64,000 nt of DNA from Pseudomonas sp. GTDB taxonomy: Bacteria; Pseudomonadota; Gammaproteobacteria; Pseudomonadales; Pseudomonadaceae. Each line of letters opens with the position of its first letter. The stretch's first letter is position 1. The DNA is taken from positions 124,001-188,000 of the forward strand of contig JAUSOF010000067.1 of NCBI GenBank assembly GCA_030656145.1, read 5' to 3'. Both the position numbers and the translations under genes were made by a program. The notes beneath the pieces were generated by a model. It saw nothing but the letters and a program-made list of their open reading frames with translations. It had not been told where the DNA came from and did no database searches. Of this stretch, positions 43,329 to 50,368 are shown piece by piece.

Positions 43329-45134
43329 TCACTCGATTTCGATCAGTACTTCGCCCGGGTTGATCCGGTCGCCCTTGGCCACATGCACCGCTTTCACCGT
43401 GCCGGCGATGGGGGCCTGTACCTCGGTCTCCATCTTCATCGCTTCGCTGATCAGTACCGCCTGGCCGGCTTTGACCGTGTCGCCTGGCTTGACCAGTACA
43501 TCGACGATATTGCCCGGCATGCTGGTGCTGACGTCGCCTGGGGCGCTGGCTTGTTTGCGCTTGTCGCCGGCTGCGGCGACGAACTGGTTGAGCGGTTCGA
43601 ACACCACCTCTTCCGGCATGCCGTCAATGGACAGGTAGAAGTGGCGCTTGCCGTCGGTCTTCACGCCGACGCCGGTGATGTCGACGCGGTAGCTTTCGCC
43701 ATGCACGTCGATGACGAACTCGGTGGGCACGCCCTCGCCGCCGGCCGGGGCCACGCCGCCTGCCGCGGGGATTGGTAGCAGGGGTTCCGGGGTCAGGGTG
43801 CCGGCTGCGCGCGCCTCGAGGAACTTGCGCCCGATGTCCGGGAACATGGCGTAGGTCAGCACATCCTCTTCGGATTTGGCCAGGGCGCCGATTTCTTCAC
43901 GCAGCTTGGCCATTTCCGGCTTGAGCAGGTCGGCCGGGCGCACGTCGATCACGTCTTCGTTGCCGATGGCCTGGAAGCGCAGCTGCTCGTTGATCTTGCC
44001 AGGCGCCAGGCCGTAGCGGCCCTGCAGATAGAGTTTCACCTCGTTGGTGATGGTCTTGTAGCGCTCGCCGGCGAGTACGTTGAATACCGCCTGGGTGCCG
44101 ACGATCTGCGAGGTCGGCGTCACCAGCGGCGGAAAGCCGAGGTCTTCACGAACCTTGGGAATCTCGGCGAAGACCTCGTTGATGCGATGCAGGGCGCCCT
44201 GTTCCTTGAGCTGGTTGGCCAGGTTGGACATCATCCCGCCCGGCACCTGGTTGACTTGCACGCGGGTGTCCACCGCGGTGAACTCGCTTTCGAACTGGTG
44301 GTACTTCTTGCGCACGGCATAGAAGTACAGACCGATTTCCTGGATCAGCTCCAGGTCGAGGCCGGTGTCGTATGCGCTGCCCTTGAGTGCAGCGACCATC
44401 GACTCGGTGCCCGGATGGCTGGTGCCCCAGGCAAAGCTGGAGATGGCGGTATCGATATGTTCGGCGCCGGCTTCGACGGCCTTGAGCTGGCACATCGCGC
44501 CCATGCCCGAGGTGTCATGGCTGTGGATGAACACCGGTAGGTCGACCTCGGCCTTGAGTGCCTTGACCAGCTCGTAGGCCGCGTAAGGGGTGAGCAGGCC
44601 GGCCATGTCCTTGAGCGCCACCGAGTCGATGCCCATGGCTTGCATGGCCTTGGCCTGGGTGACGAACGCCGCGATCGTGTGCACCGGGCTGGTGGTGTAG
44701 GCGATGGTGCCCTGGGCATGTTTACCGGCGGCCTTCACCGCCTCGATGGCGACGCGCAGGTTACGCACGTCGTTCATCGCGTCGAAGATGCGGAACACGT
44801 CGATGCCATTGGCCGCGGCCTTGGCGACGAAGGCCCTGACCACGTCGTCGCTGTAGTGGCGGTAGCCGAGCAGGTTTTGCCCGCGCAGGAGCATCTGCAG
44901 GCGGGTGTTGGGCAGGGCCTGGCGTAGTTCGCGCAGGCGCGTCCAGGGGTCTTCCTTGAGGAAGCGCACGCAGGCGTCGAAGGTCGCGCCGCCCCAGACT
45001 TCCAGCGACCAGTAGCCGACCTTGTCCAGCTTGTCGCAGATCGGCAGCATGTCCTCCAGCCGCATGCGCGTGGCCAGCAGCGACTGGTGGGCATCACGCA
45101 GGATGGTGTCGGTGACCTGGATTTTCTTGCTCAT
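43329..45134 (-). CDS. pycB: pyruvate carboxylase subunit B / oxaloacetate decarboxylase alpha-type
   Basis: The 601-residue protein has an N-terminal carboxyltransferase TIM barrel (VTDTILRDAHQSLLATRMR, with metal-binding HSHDTSGMG), a central PYC_OADA domain, an Ala/Pro/Gly linker and a C-terminal biotinyl domain with biotin lysine K567 in EAMKM. Paired with the biotin carboxylase subunit upstream it makes oxaloacetate from pyruvate and bicarbonate. No sodium-pump beta or gamma subunits are nearby, which favours pyruvate carboxylase over decarboxylase. It corresponds to PA5435. Confidence 0.95.
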   Translation of the reverse strand: MSKKIQVTDTILRDAHQSLLATRMRLEDMLPICDKLDKVGYWSLEVWGGATFDACVRFLKEDPWTRLRELRQALPNTRLQMLLRGQNLLGYRHYSDDVVRAFVAKAAANGIDVFRIFDAMNDVRNLRVAIEAVKAAGKHAQGTIAYTTSPVHTIAAFVTQAKAMQAMGIDSVALKDMAGLLTPYAAYELVKALKAEVDLPVFIHSHDTSGMGAMCQLKAVEAGAEHIDTAISSFAWGTSHPGTESMVAALKGSAYDTGLDLELIQEIGLYFYAVRKKYHQFESEFTAVDTRVQVNQVPGGMMSNLANQLKEQGALHRINEVFAEIPKVREDLGFPPLVTPTSQIVGTQAVFNVLAGERYKTITNEVKLYLQGRYGLAPGKINEQLRFQAIGNEDVIDVRPADLLKPEMAKLREEIGALAKSEEDVLTYAMFPDIGRKFLEARAAGTLTPEPLLPIPAAGGVAPAGGEGVPTEFVIDVHGESYRVDITGVGVKTDGKRHFYLSIDGMPEEVVFEPLNQFVAAAGDKRKQASAPGDVSTSMPGNIVDVLVKPGDTVKAGQAVLISEAMKMETEVQAPIAGTVKAVHVAKGDRINPGEVLIEIE

Positions 45135-45204
45135 CTTTGGTTCTCCTGAAGCCCGGAGGCGATCCGTGGCTGCAACTGCCGGACTGGGTCCGACCTGCGA
45201 TGTG

Positions 45205-46620
45205 TTAGAGCCCGGCGTGGGCGGCGATGGCGGCGGCGATAACCAGGGCCAACTCTTCGGGTTTGCGCTTGATCGAGTACTGGGTCAGTTCCGGGTGGCT
45301 TTCGACGAAGCTGGTGTTGAACTGGCCGCTGCGAAATTCCGGGTTGCGCAAAATCTCCTGGTAATAGGGCGCGGTGGTCTTCACCCCCTGCAGGCGCATG
45401 TCGTCCAGCGCACGCAGGCCGCGGTCCATGGCCTCTTCCCAGGTCAGGGCCCAGACCACCAGCTTCAGGCACATCGAGTCGTAGTAGGGCGGGATGGTGT
45501 AGCCGGTGTAGATCGCCGTGTCGGTGCGCACGCCTGGGCCGCCGGGCGCGTAGTAGCGGGTGATCTTGCCGAAGCTGGGCAGGAAGTTGTTCTTCGGGTC
45601 TTCGGCATTGATGCGGAACTGCAGGGCGAAGCCGCGGTGGATGATGTCTTCCTGCTTGACCGACAGCGGCAGCCCGGACGCGATGCGGATCTGCTCGCGG
45701 ACGATATCGATGCCGGTGATTTCCTCGGTGATGGTGTGCTCCACCTGCACCCGGGTGTTCATCTCCATGAAGTACACCTCACCCTCGGCCAGGAGGAACT
45801 CCACGGTGCCAGCATTCTCGTAGCCCACCGCCTGCGCCGCGCGTACCGCCAGGTCGCCGATGTAGGCGCGCTGCTCAGGGGTCAGTTGCGGGCTGGGGGC
45901 GATCTCGATCAGCTTCTGGTTACGCCGCTGGATCGAGCAGTCGCGCTCGAACAGGTGCACCACGTTGCCGAAGCTGTCGCCGAGAATTTGCGCCTCGATG
46001 TGCTTGGGGTTGACGATGCATTTTTCCAGGAACACTTCCGCCGAACCAAAGGCCTTGGTCGCTTCGGAAATCACCCGCGGGAACGCCTGTTCCAGCTCTT
46101 CACGGTTGTTGCAGCGGCGAATACCGCGCCCGCCGCCACCGGACGTGGCCTTGAGCATCACCGGATAACCGATGCGCTCGCCCTCGGCCAGCGCCTCGGT
46201 GATATCCGCCACGTTGCCTTCGGTGCCTGGAGTGACCGGCACCCCGGCCTTGATCATGCTGCGCCGCGCTTCGGTCTTGTCGCCCATGCGGCGGATCACT
46301 TCGGCGCTCGGTCCGATGAACTTGATCCCGCGTTCGGCGCAGATATCTGCAAGTTCCGCGTTCTCGGAGAGGAAGCCGTAGCCGGGATGCAGCGCGTCAC
46401 AGCCGGTTTCCACGGCCAGATTGACCAGCTTGCGCGGGTTCAGGTAACCGGCCAGTGGATCGGCGCCAATGCTGTGGGCCTCGTCGGCGCGCTTGACGTG
46501 CAAGGCCATGCGGTCGGCATCGGAATAGATAGCCACCGAGCGGATGCCCATTTCGGCGCAGGCGCGCACGATACGGACGGCGATCTCGCCGCGGTTGGCA
46601 ATCAGGATTTTCTTGATCAC
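45205..46620 (-). CDS. pycA: pyruvate carboxylase subunit A (biotin carboxylase)
   Basis: The 471-residue ATP-grasp enzyme carboxylates biotin using bicarbonate and ATP. It has KILIANRGEIAVRI, YLSENAELADICAE-like FLSENAELA, the ATP loop KATSGGGGRGIRRC and EMNTRVQVEHTITEEITG. I chose the GTG at 46620, which has GAGGAAGCACGC upstream and gives the usual length. pycB follows after 70 bases. The divergent LysR gene (PA5437 type) is the expected regulator. Confidence 0.96.
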   Translation of the reverse strand: MIKKILIANRGEIAVRIVRACAEMGIRSVAIYSDADRMALHVKRADEAHSIGADPLAGYLNPRKLVNLAVETGCDALHPGYGFLSENAELADICAERGIKFIGPSAEVIRRMGDKTEARRSMIKAGVPVTPGTEGNVADITEALAEGERIGYPVMLKATSGGGGRGIRRCNNREELEQAFPRVISEATKAFGSAEVFLEKCIVNPKHIEAQILGDSFGNVVHLFERDCSIQRRNQKLIEIAPSPQLTPEQRAYIGDLAVRAAQAVGYENAGTVEFLLAEGEVYFMEMNTRVQVEHTITEEITGIDIVREQIRIASGLPLSVKQEDIIHRGFALQFRINAEDPKNNFLPSFGKITRYYAPGGPGVRTDTAIYTGYTIPPYYDSMCLKLVVWALTWEEAMDRGLRALDDMRLQGVKTTAPYYQEILRNPEFRSGQFNTSFVESHPELTQYSIKRKPEELALVIAAAIAAHAGL

Positions 46621-46727
46621 GCGTGCTTCCTCGACCCAGTGGACAGACAGGTAGTCGTCAGTGACGACCACCCGCTCACCCTACGCCCGGGCATTGGATA
46701 ACCAAAATCAGTAATAATTTGCTTGGC

Positions 46728-46745
46728 TATAAGCTATAGCTTATA
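46728..46745. promoter_or_regulatory. 18-base perfect palindrome between pycA and its LysR gene
   Basis: TATAAGCTATAGCTTATA is perfectly self-complementary. It lies 108 bases before pycA and 51 before the LysR GTG, the usual place for a LysR operator controlling both directions. Confidence 0.65.
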
Positions 46746-46796
46746 CACTCGGTCGAAAGCCCTGCCGCAAGGCTCATTCGGCCGAGGAGGTATCCC

Positions 46797-47759
46797 GTGC
46801 GTAAATCCTTGATGCGCATCACCCTGCGCCAACTGCAGGTGTTTCGCGCCGTGTGCCAGCAGCGCTCCTACAGTCGCGCCGCCGAAGACATGGCGCTGAC
46901 CCAGCCGGCGGTCAGCCTGCAGATTCGCCAGCTGGAAGAGTTGCTCGGCCAGCCGCTGTTTGATTATGTCGGCAAGAAGCTCTACCTGACCGACGCCGCC
47001 GAAGCCCTGCAGCGGGCCAGCGCGGATATTTTCGGCCGCCTGGAAAGCCTGGATATGCAGCTGGGCGACCTGCAAGGCTCGCTGCAAGGGCAGCTGAGTC
47101 TGGCTGTGGAATCCAGCGCCAAGTACTTCACACCGCATCTTTTCGGCGCTTTTCGCCAGCAATACCCGGAAGTCAGTTTGCAGCTGGTGGTCACCAACCA
47201 CGCCCAGGCGCTCAAGCGGCTGAGCGCTAATCGTGATGACCTGCTGATCATGTCGCAGGTGCCGACCGACCTGAATCTGGAGTTTCTGCCGTTTCTCAAT
47301 AACCCGATCATCGCGGTGGCGCCGGCGTCGCACGCACTTTGCAGCCAGGGGCCACTGGCCCTGCAAGACCTCACCGCCTGGCCCCTGCTGGTGCGCGAGC
47401 GCGGCTCGGGTACGCGTCAGGCGATCGAGGCGTATTGCCACCAGAAGCGCGCGCACTTCGTTCAGACCCTTGAGCTAGCTTCAACCGAAAGTCAGCTTGA
47501 AGGCGTGCTTGCCGGCCTCGGCGTGGCTCTGTTGCCACGCCATGCGGTGCGCCGTGAGCTGGCATGCGGCGCGCTGCGTGAATTGCCGGTGGCCGAGCTG
47601 CCATTACTGCGCAGCTGGTGCCTGGTACACCCGCGCGGCAAATACCTGTCACCGGTGGCCCAAGCGTTTTTCGCCTTCGTGCGCGATCAACGCAGCCTGA
47701 TCAACGCCCTGGCCGAGCGCTTCGCCGAGCCGATGCCTGAGCGGCAGCCATATAGTTAG
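46797..47759 (+). CDS. LysR-family regulator (PycR type) divergent from pyruvate carboxylase
   Basis: A 320-residue LysR protein starting at a GTG with GAGGAGG seven bases upstream. The helix-turn-helix (ITLRQLQVFRAVCQQRSYSR, LTQPAVSLQIRQLEELLGQP) is followed by a CysB/CbbR-like effector domain ending LAGLGVALLPRHAVRRELA. Its place opposite pycA matches PA5437, called PycR in P. aeruginosa, and the CbbR likeness fits sensing of a central metabolite. Its 3' end overlaps a convergent small gene by 59 bases. Confidence 0.9.
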   Translation: MRKSLMRITLRQLQVFRAVCQQRSYSRAAEDMALTQPAVSLQIRQLEELLGQPLFDYVGKKLYLTDAAEALQRASADIFGRLESLDMQLGDLQGSLQGQLSLAVESSAKYFTPHLFGAFRQQYPEVSLQLVVTNHAQALKRLSANRDDLLIMSQVPTDLNLEFLPFLNNPIIAVAPASHALCSQGPLALQDLTAWPLLVRERGSGTRQAIEAYCHQKRAHFVQTLELASTESQLEGVLAGLGVALLPRHAVRRELACGALRELPVAELPLLRSWCLVHPRGKYLSPVAQAFFAFVRDQRSLINALAERFAEPMPERQPYS

Positions 47760-47925
47760 CCGCAATCAGCTCTGGGTAATCGGTCAATTGCTGCTGCAAC
47801 TGGCGGTGTTCGGCGTAGTCCTCAATGGCGCGGCGGTATTCCATGCGGCGCTGATCGAGCAGCTTGCGGCGGGATTTGGCGTCGGTGCTTTCGTGAGACG
47901 ATGGTGTATCTAGGTAGCCAGACAT
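47701..47925 (-). CDS. small conserved Pseudomonas protein (possibly PA3496-like)
   Basis: The 74-residue hydrophilic protein has a core SRRKLLDQRRMEYRRAIEDY followed by AEHRQLQQQLTDYPELI. It looks like the short basic family I associate with PA3496 (putative envelope integrity protein), though this is from memory of the pattern. The ATG at 47925 is chosen over 47940. Its C-terminal 19 codons overlap the end of the LysR gene, which is unusual and might mean a downstream shift of the stop. Confidence 0.6.
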   Translation of the reverse strand: MSGYLDTPSSHESTDAKSRRKLLDQRRMEYRRAIEDYAEHRQLQQQLTDYPELIAANYMAAAQASARRSARPGR

Positions 47926-48013
47926 ATGGGCGACTCCCAAGCTGAATAAGGGAGTACCAGCATCGACTCTAGAGATGACATTTTGCTGACAATAAAATCG
48001 CTGTTAACGATCT

Positions 48014-49261
48014 TTAGAAATATCCAGCCCAACTCATCGCCACCCAGCGCGCAGGCTGCGCGCCCTCACTGGTGGAATTGAATAAGAGCGTTACACGGCT
48101 ATCGAGCATCACCCAGGCAGCGCCGAGCTGCCCTCGCACCCATGCACGGTCGCCGGAGGCTTGTTGCAGACTAAAACGTCGCGCCCCCCATGAGGCATCG
48201 ATATCGTCAGCGTCATCGTGGACTCGACGAACCCCCTCAAAGCCTGCCAGCAGCTCAAGGCGGTCAGTCAGTGGGTACCTTGCATTCAGGCCCAAGCGCA
48301 AATCAGACACCGCATGCTCGCGCGCAGTAAGCGACATAGCCTGACTACCGCCACTCTCGTCGTAGGACGAGACACGAGCCTCAACGTAATTCAAATCTGC
48401 ATAAGGCGACAGCATGATCCCCATAGGCCGCCACAACCCCTCCCAGTCCAACCGCGAACGCAGCGCCCATGTATCGACTCCCATGTTCGCGCTGGATGCT
48501 TCAGCACCAACGAGAGTGGTATAGCCACGGGCGACCTTGGCGTCACCATGGTTGTAATACACAGTCAGCGTTGACCACAAATCAGGCGACAACGCCGTCA
48601 ATGGCGAGATGAACTCCAACAGCAGATAATCGCCTCGTTGCTTAAGCGTCTCCGGCCCAGATGTGCCCTCTTGCGCGCGGGTCTTGCCGAGCGCCAATCC
48701 CAGCTGAGCACCGCCCTCTGTCAGGCGCCGACACCCACCAATCTCAACTGCTGCACTTGAGCCGTCTGCACCGCCCAAGTCGTCACCGCCCCAATCACCA
48801 GCCAGCCAGGCGCAGCTCTGCTTATCTGGGGCGACGCGCATATCTAACGGATGACCATGAATCCCCGTTAGCACTAAAACAGCCGAATCCACAGCTAATC
48901 TGGAAATACCACCAGCCTGTCGGGCAAGCCCATCGAGCCCACTCGGCAGCAATTCGACATGCAACTGCATAAGATGCAGAGTCGACTCTTTTTGGATGTT
49001 GTAATCCGAAAGAGTACGGCCCTCCTCAAGAACCTTGCCAGCAAAAACCAAGCGCTGCTGATCCGGCGGAATACCTTCTTTGTCCTGAATTTTGGCCTTT
49101 ACGTTCTCGACAGTGTCATTCGCCTCAACTTCCAGCGAAATAATTTTACCGGTTAGCGTTTTGACAAAAATTTGCATGGCAAACGCTGGCATGGATGAGC
49201 CACAGGCCAATACAACAAGCAGGGCACGGGCAAGGAAAGAAACTCGAAGCGCACAACACAT
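48014..49261 (-). CDS. secreted ubiquitin fused to an autotransporter beta-barrel
   Basis: A 415-residue protein in three parts. Residues 1-28 are a signal peptide with a PAFA cleavage site. Residues 29-104 are a ubiquitin fold aligning without gaps to eukaryotic ubiquitin ([45 protein letters not shown]), with 61 of the first 70 residues identical to human. Lysines 6, 11, 27, 29, 33, 48 and 63 are kept; the hydrophobic patch is L8, V44, M70; the LRLRGG tail is replaced by QLHVEL. Residues about 105-415 form an autotransporter-type beta domain ([22 protein letters not shown]-terminal SWAGYF ending in Phe as BAM substrates do). Inferred: ubiquitin as the passenger displayed or released at the cell surface. 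A lipobox-like VLAC (17-20) is an alternative signal reading but fits a barrel poorly. No E1, E2, E3 or deubiquitinase gene is nearby. Confidence 0.9.
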   Translation of the reverse strand: MCCALRVSFLARALLVVLACGSSMPAFAMQIFVKTLTGKIISLEVEANDTVENVKAKIQDKEGIPPDQQRLVFAGKVLEEGRTLSDYNIQKESTLHLMQLHVELLPSGLDGLARQAGGISRLAVDSAVLVLTGIHGHPLDMRVAPDKQSCAWLAGDWGGDDLGGADGSSAAVEIGGCRRLTEGGAQLGLALGKTRAQEGTSGPETLKQRGDYLLLEFISPLTALSPDLWSTLTVYYNHGDAKVARGYTTLVGAEASSANMGVDTWALRSRLDWEGLWRPMGIMLSPYADLNYVEARVSSYDESGGSQAMSLTAREHAVSDLRLGLNARYPLTDRLELLAGFEGVRRVHDDADDIDASWGARRFSLQQASGDRAWVRGQLGAAWVMLDSRVTLLFNSTSEGAQPARWVAMSWAGYF

Positions 49262-49301
49262 TGGAAATGTGTCCTAACCGGAAAGGTCGAAAAATATGTG
49301 A

Positions 49302-49331
49302 ATGCTAGCAAGATGACATCTTACATGCCAA
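49302..49331 (-). promoter_or_regulatory. candidate promoter of the ubiquitin-autotransporter gene
   Basis: On the minus strand TTGGCA (49331-49326) and TAGCAT (49307-49302) are separated by 18 bases and lie about 41 bases before the ATG. An AGGA ribosome-site candidate lies 10 bases before the ATG. Co-transcription from the upstream RpiR-family gene, 84 bases away, is also possible. Confidence 0.35.
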
Positions 49332-49345
49332 GGCAATACACCTCG

Positions 49346-50218
49346 CTACTCATCCTGTTGCTTTACGCTCTTTGGCGACAGGCGCAGGCTGCGCAAGCTG
49401 CGTTTGACGCTCTTGAGGTGGTTGACCAGGCTCGGGCCGCGGGCCATGGCCACGCCCATTGCCAGCACGTCGATCACCACCAGGTGGGCGATGCGCGAGG
49501 TCAGCGGGGTGTAGATTTCGGTGTCTTCCTGCACGTCGATGGCCAGATTGATCGTGGCCAGATCGGCCAGCGGGGTCTGGCTGGGGCACAGGGTGATCAG
49601 GGTCGCGCCTGACTCACGCACCAGGTTGGCGGTGATCAGCAGGTCCTTGGAACGCCCGGACTGGGAGATGCAGATCGCCACATCGGTGGGTTTGAGGGTC
49701 ACCGCACTCATCGCCTGCATGTGCGGGTCGGAATAAGCGGCGGCGGTCAGCAGCAAACGGAAGAACTTGTGCTGGGCATCCGCCGCCACCGCGCCGGAGG
49801 CGCCGAAGCCATAAAACTCGACGCGCTGGGCCTGGGCGCAGGCAGCGATGGCGCGCTGCAGGGCCTTCGGGTCGAGGTTCTCTCGCACCTCGATCAAGGT
49901 GTGCAGGGTGGTGTCGAAAATCTTCAGGCTGAAGTCGGCGACCGAGTCGTCTTCATGGATGGCGAATTGGCCAAAGCTGGCACCGGCAGCCAGGCTCTGC
50001 GCCAGCTTCAGCTTCAAGTCCTGGAAACCGCTGCAGCCAATGGCGCGGCAGAAACGCACGATGGTCGGTTCGCTGATACCGACGCTGTGGGCCAGGTCGG
50101 CCATTGAGCTATGCATCACCGAGGCCGGGTCGAGCAGCACGTGGTCGGCCACCTTGAGTTCCGACTTGCGTAACAAATGACGCGACTGGGCGATGTGCTG
50201 CAACAAATTCACGGTCAT
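49346..50218 (-). CDS. RpiR/HexR-like transcriptional regulator with SIS domain
   Basis: The 290-residue protein has an HTH_6 domain (LRKSELKVADHVLLDPASVM, VGISEPTIVRFCRAIGCSGF, about 1-78) and a C-terminal SIS sugar-phosphate domain (FYGFGASGAVAADAQHKF, ICISQSGRSKDLLITANLVR). HexR-type proteins sense KDPG. Position next to a divergent glucose-6-phosphate dehydrogenase matches PA5438/PA5439 rather than the main hexR-zwf locus, so I leave the symbol blank. It probably binds TGTAGT-N3-ACTACA at 50310-50324. ATG at 50218 is used; a GTG two codons later is possible. Confidence 0.9.
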   Translation of the reverse strand: MTVNLLQHIAQSRHLLRKSELKVADHVLLDPASVMHSSMADLAHSVGISEPTIVRFCRAIGCSGFQDLKLKLAQSLAAGASFGQFAIHEDDSVADFSLKIFDTTLHTLIEVRENLDPKALQRAIAACAQAQRVEFYGFGASGAVAADAQHKFFRLLLTAAAYSDPHMQAMSAVTLKPTDVAICISQSGRSKDLLITANLVRESGATLITLCPSQTPLADLATINLAIDVQEDTEIYTPLTSRIAHLVVIDVLAMGVAMARGPSLVNHLKSVKRSLRSLRLSPKSVKQQDE

Positions 50219-50309
50219 GGGCTCGGGCTGAAAGATTACGAATAGGTCGTGCGTCGCTCACCCGAGGGTTGGCTCGGTTATGATCGGGACACGCTGGGTG
50301 TAGTGAACG

Positions 50310-50324
50310 TGTAGTTATACTACA
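50310..50324. promoter_or_regulatory. candidate RpiR-family operator, TGTAGT-TAT-ACTACA
   Basis: A palindrome with six-base arms and a three-base centre, 45 bases before the zwf TTG start and 92 before the divergent regulator start. A further half site TGTAGT lies at 50299-50304. RpiR family members commonly bind TGTAGT-like arms. Confidence 0.6.
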
Positions 50325-50368
50325 TGGCCGCCGCCCCCGCACGGCTAAACCGAGTCGGAGTTCCCGCT

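Noticed and set aside
43329..45134. Sodium-pumping oxaloacetate decarboxylase
   Set aside because: No beta or gamma membrane subunits nearby, and a dedicated biotin carboxylase gene is directly upstream, so pyruvate carboxylase is the better call.
45022..46701. 559-codon plus-strand ORF
   Set aside because: Antisense to pycA, which has all biotin carboxylase motifs.
48014..49261. Eukaryotic contamination as the source of the ubiquitin sequence
   Set aside because: The ubiquitin codons are in frame with a bacterial signal peptide and barrel, contain no intron, and the gene sits between Pseudomonas genes on one continuous sequence; contamination would not give a fused bacterial ORF, although an assembly check is still listed.
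49346..50218. Naming the RpiR-type gene hexR
   Set aside because: Gene context (divergent extra zwf, next to pyc) matches PA5438 rather than the main hexR next to zwf-pgl-eda, so the symbol was withheld.
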